Assembly (NCBI GenBank): GCA_039816825.1
Contig: JBCBXA010000126.1
Coordinates: 1 to 6,734 of the forward strand
Source of the DNA: JBCBXA01 sp039816825
GTDB lineage: Bacteria; Pseudomonadota; Alphaproteobacteria; Rhizobiales; Rhizobiaceae
Reading direction: 5' to 3'
Length of the DNA: 6,734 bases
How positions within the stretch are numbered: position 1 is the stretch's first letter; every line of letters begins with the position of its first letter. Position numbers and translations under genes: made by a program. Below are positions 4,754-6,734 of the stretch, piece by piece. The notes under the pieces are model-generated. The model was given only the letters and a program-made list of their open reading frames with translations, searched no databases and was not told the origin of the DNA.

Positions 4754-5009
4754 TTGTCCCAAGTTGGCCCATGGTTGTCTTGTTTTCGAGACGGTATAGA
4801 TTTCCGGTGTTGACGGCAAACCGGTCATTAGCTGGTTGGGCAGTGTCGGCCCAAAGCGGACATTGCTGAGACTGACAAAACCTTGACGGAACTCTTTGGT
4901 CGGTGCCCCAAAGACCAAACTCCGGAGCACTTACAAAACTGTAATGGCTCTGAGACCTCGTTGGCAGACTGTGCGGCTACAAACTCCTCGACTTTCGAGG
5001 AGATCGGTC
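4754..5009. other. Non-coding segment before the glycosyltransferase operon
   Basis: No convincing gene is seen. Around 4837-4870 the words GGCCCAAAGCGGACATT resemble dispersed intergenic sequence I associate with alphaproteobacterial genomes; this is from memory and unverified. TTTGGTC (4895-4901) and GACCAAA (4913-4919) form a perfect 7-bp inverted repeat, overlapped by an alternative pair CTTTGG/CCAAAG (4894-4899, 4908-4913). The promoter of the operon starting at 5010 should lie here. TTGACG at 4883-4888 is a possible -35, but no good -10 follows. Confidence 0.4.
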
Positions 5010-5747
5010 GTGCAGGATCTGGAACTATCAATCATCATCATCACGCTGAACGAGGAAGCGAATCTGCCTCGTCTGCTGTCGGACCTTGAGCAACAATCGT
5101 TCAGCGGCTTTGAGATCATTCATGTCGACAGCCGGAGCGATGACGCAACTGTTGGCGCTTCTCGTAGCTGGTCTCAGAAGTTTGAGCATTACAGCATTGT
5201 GGAAATGTCGGAGCGCGGCGTCAGCCTTGGGCGGAACGTTGGTGCTTCCCACGCGCGCGGACGCCGGCTTCTCTTTCTCGATGCCGATAGCCGACTTCCC
5301 AGAACCTTTCTGGCAAACAGCATGGGGGAGCTGAAACGGCGGGAACTGCAGCTCGGCATTGTCTGTATGAGCGGCGCTGAGCTGCCCTGGCACTATCGGC
5401 TTGGCTTTGGCCTCTTCAACGCCGGCATATGGATATCATCCAAGTTCTTCCCCACCGCGATTGGTGCGTGCCTTTTCTCGACGCCCGAACTTCACCAGTG
5501 CATTGGGGGGTTCGATGAACAGCTCACCCTGTGCGAAGACTGCGACTACGCGCTCAGAAGTTTCAGAAACAATCGCGGTGGCGTTGGCGTTTTGAATGAC
5601 AAGTTCCGCTTCGACGCCCGCAGGCTGGTCCAGGACGGACTGCTGACCACAGGCCTCATTTATCTCGAAGCCAACGCGCGACGACTTCTGCTGGGCGAGT
5701 TGCGCAACAATGAAATTCCCTACGAGTTCGGGCATTATCGGCGATAG
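5010..5747 (+). CDS. Family 2 (GT-A fold) glycosyltransferase
   Basis: A 245-residue cytosolic enzyme that would transfer a sugar from a nucleotide-sugar donor to an acceptor, probably an envelope glycan or lipid. Residues 6-40 (LSIIIITLNEEANLPRLLSDL, then FEIIHVDSRSDDAT) form the nucleotide-binding half. The usual VDsgSxDgT motif is altered to VDSRSDDAT. Asp91-Ala-Asp93 in LLFLDADSRLP is the metal-binding DxD. GGFDEQLTLCEDCDYALR (166-183) supplies the acceptor-side ED motif with the likely base. No membrane helix follows the catalytic domain. The start is GTG at 5010, where GAGGAG (4997-5002) stands 7 nt upstream. Longer in-frame starts at 4896 and 4944 would add an Arg-rich stretch unlike this family. 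The DedA gene begins 8 nt after the stop, pointing to one envelope operon. The sugar and acceptor cannot be told from sequence. Confidence 0.9.
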   Translation: MQDLELSIIIITLNEEANLPRLLSDLEQQSFSGFEIIHVDSRSDDATVGASRSWSQKFEHYSIVEMSERGVSLGRNVGASHARGRRLLFLDADSRLPRTFLANSMGELKRRELQLGIVCMSGAELPWHYRLGFGLFNAGIWISSKFFPTAIGACLFSTPELHQCIGGFDEQLTLCEDCDYALRSFRNNRGGVGVLNDKFRFDARRLVQDGLLTTGLIYLEANARRLLLGELRNNEIPYEFGHYRR

Positions 5748-5755
5748 GCTGAACG

Positions 5756-6734
5756 ATGGACCTGCTTGTTCATTTGGAGGGCCCTCTCGGCTTAGCAGCC
5801 CTGGCCGCCATCGCCTTTGGCGACACGCTGATCGGCGTTGGTCTTTTCGTCTTTGGTGAGTTTGCCTTTCTCGCAGCTGGCGCGGCTTACGCCGCCAATG
5901 GCAGCATCGTGCCAGTTCTCGTAGTCCTTGCCTTCGCATGGCTGGGCGACATTACAAGCTTCCTGCTGGGGCGACGGTATGGCGCTCGTGCAGCTTTGCG
6001 TTTCATGAAGCCAAGCAAGAACCGAAAACGCTGGCGCCGCGCCGAGAAAATGCTGGCAGAGCGCGGCTTCCTGTTTGTTGTTCTGTCGCGCTTTCTTGGT
6101 CCGGTTGCATGGATCACGCCGTTTCTCAGCGGAACGATCAGAATGCCCATGCCGCTATATGCATCTGCCGCTGCAGTTGGAGTCGTGCTGGGAGTCGGCC
6201 AGTTCCTAATACTGGGAGCCATCGGCCAAACCGCCATGACCTATCTTCTGCCGCACATCACTCCTCATTTGAGCGTTCTTGCTCTCATGACCCTCATGCT
6301 CGGCGTCGGAGCCTACATCTGGCGCAGAAGTGTCCGGTCTCGCCTCCACAAAGCCATGACCATTAGCGGCGCTTCGACTTTGATGTTGCTCGCCGCCAAC
6401 TTCGCCTACTTCTTTGTGCTTGATAGCCATCCGCTGCCTGCCGCGCCCCAGGCGAGAATTGCAGACGTGTGTTCGGTCTCACAGCACCATCTTGCGGTGA
6501 GCCCAGGCCCCTCTGCCCTTCACCTGCCGCAACCCATCAACGTGTTGCTGTTTTCAGAGAAGCCCGGCGCCGAGATGATGGCTGAACTGAACTGGCACAG
6601 GAATGCCACCTACTCCCACGATGCCATCACCTTCGCGAAGTTTATCAGCCTCCTATGGCAGAGCAGGCCTCCGATGTCGGAGCTCTATCTGGATGGACAG
6701 CCGGCGGACAGCGCGTTCCAGATGCCAGGTTCCA
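5756..6734 (+). CDS. DedA-family membrane protein with LssY_C-like domain (partial, 3' end outside window)
   Basis: The frame is open from ATG 5756 to the window edge (326 codons), so the C-terminus is missing. Residues about 11-190 are a DedA/SNARE-associated (VTT) integral membrane domain with several hydrophobic segments, FGEFAFLAAG (33-42), WLGDITSFLLGRRYG (62-76) and SRFLGPVAWITPFLSG (111-126). Such proteins move lipids across membranes or support proton-dependent envelope functions. Another membrane segment lies at about 203-222. From about 258 the sequence resembles the LssY C-terminal domain: PINVLLFSEKPGAEMMAELNWHR, then SELYLDGQPADSAF. In E. coli YqjA/YghB two arginines six residues apart (R130, R136) are essential. 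Here Arg112 aligns with the first, but the second position is Ala118, which may mean altered activity. The gene follows the glycosyltransferase by 8 nt without a strong ribosome site, so coupled translation is likely. Confidence 0.88.
   Translation, partial: MDLLVHLEGPLGLAALAAIAFGDTLIGVGLFVFGEFAFLAAGAAYAANGSIVPVLVVLAFAWLGDITSFLLGRRYGARAALRFMKPSKNRKRWRRAEKMLAERGFLFVVLSRFLGPVAWITPFLSGTIRMPMPLYASAAAVGVVLGVGQFLILGAIGQTAMTYLLPHITPHLSVLALMTLMLGVGAYIWRRSVRSRLHKAMTISGASTLMLLAANFAYFFVLDSHPLPAAPQARIADVCSVSQHHLAVSPGPSALHLPQPINVLLFSEKPGAEMMAELNWHRNATYSHDAITFAKFISLLWQSRPPMSELYLDGQPADSAFQMPGS

Noticed and set aside
4754..4895. Possible tRNA remnant suggested by GTTTTCGAGACGG near 4780.
   Set aside because: No acceptor stem, anticodon arm or CCA-proximal pairing could be assembled around it.
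4896..5009. N-terminal extension of the glycosyltransferase to ATG 4896 or 4944.
   Set aside because: The extra 22-38 residues are Arg/Thr-rich and unlike the family, whereas GTG 5010 has GAGGAG 7 nt upstream and places the first beta strand at the usual position.
5436..5939. A 167-codon minus-strand frame opposite the glycosyltransferase and DedA genes.
   Set aside because: It is the mirror of two conserved genes and has an Arg/Gln-rich sequence with no domain.

Overview
The window looks like part of an alphaproteobacterial chromosome with an inserted mobile-element module. This assignment is an inference from several weak signs: moderately high GC in the coding regions, clear Shine-Dalgarno sites, a UUCG-capped GC-rich terminator, and a stretch near 4837-4870 that resembles intergenic sequence I associate with this class. 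No rRNA, tRNA or marker gene fixes the taxon.

Positions 1-1512 hold a possible defence module. A short Xre/C-protein-like repressor (322-525, minus) and a small TM2-domain membrane protein (21-278, minus) point left. A predicted PD-(D/E)XK (Mrr-like) endonuclease (586-1512, plus) points right. The two outward promoters share about 60 bp that contain the perfect palindrome CATAGACTATG (559-569), a candidate operator. No DNA methyltransferase gene is visible, so a modification-dependent (type IV) nuclease is possible.

Positions 1513-1965 carry no gene. The first two thirds hold direct repeats, several dyads, a CG-alternating tract and an AT-rich segment. A bidirectional terminator-like hairpin lies at 1869-1897, and a second hairpin at 1945-1967 embraces the stop codon of the next gene.

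Positions 1966-4223 form one leftward operon: a tyrosine integrase with a DUF4102-type N-terminus and an apparently complete catalytic set, an unrecognised 217-residue protein whose start overlaps the integrase end by 17 nt, an AlpA/excisionase-type HTH protein, and a 61-residue four-cysteine protein joined by a TGATG stop/start overlap. The integrase start codon and part of its ribosome site lie in an 8-bp perfect inverted repeat. This looks like the integration and regulation end of a P4-like island or satellite. No att direct repeat or tRNA target could be identified, so neither border is placed.

Positions 4406-4711 (plus) encode a 101-residue DUF3223/DCL-domain protein with a strong ribosome site, followed by a perfect 18-bp stem with a UUCG loop (4714-4753). 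About 250 bp of apparently non-coding DNA follows.

Positions 5010-6734 (plus) form an envelope operon: a soluble family-2 glycosyltransferase (GTG start at 5010), then 8 nt later a DedA-family membrane protein carrying a C-terminal LssY_C-like domain. The DedA gene runs off the right edge and has no stop codon in the window.
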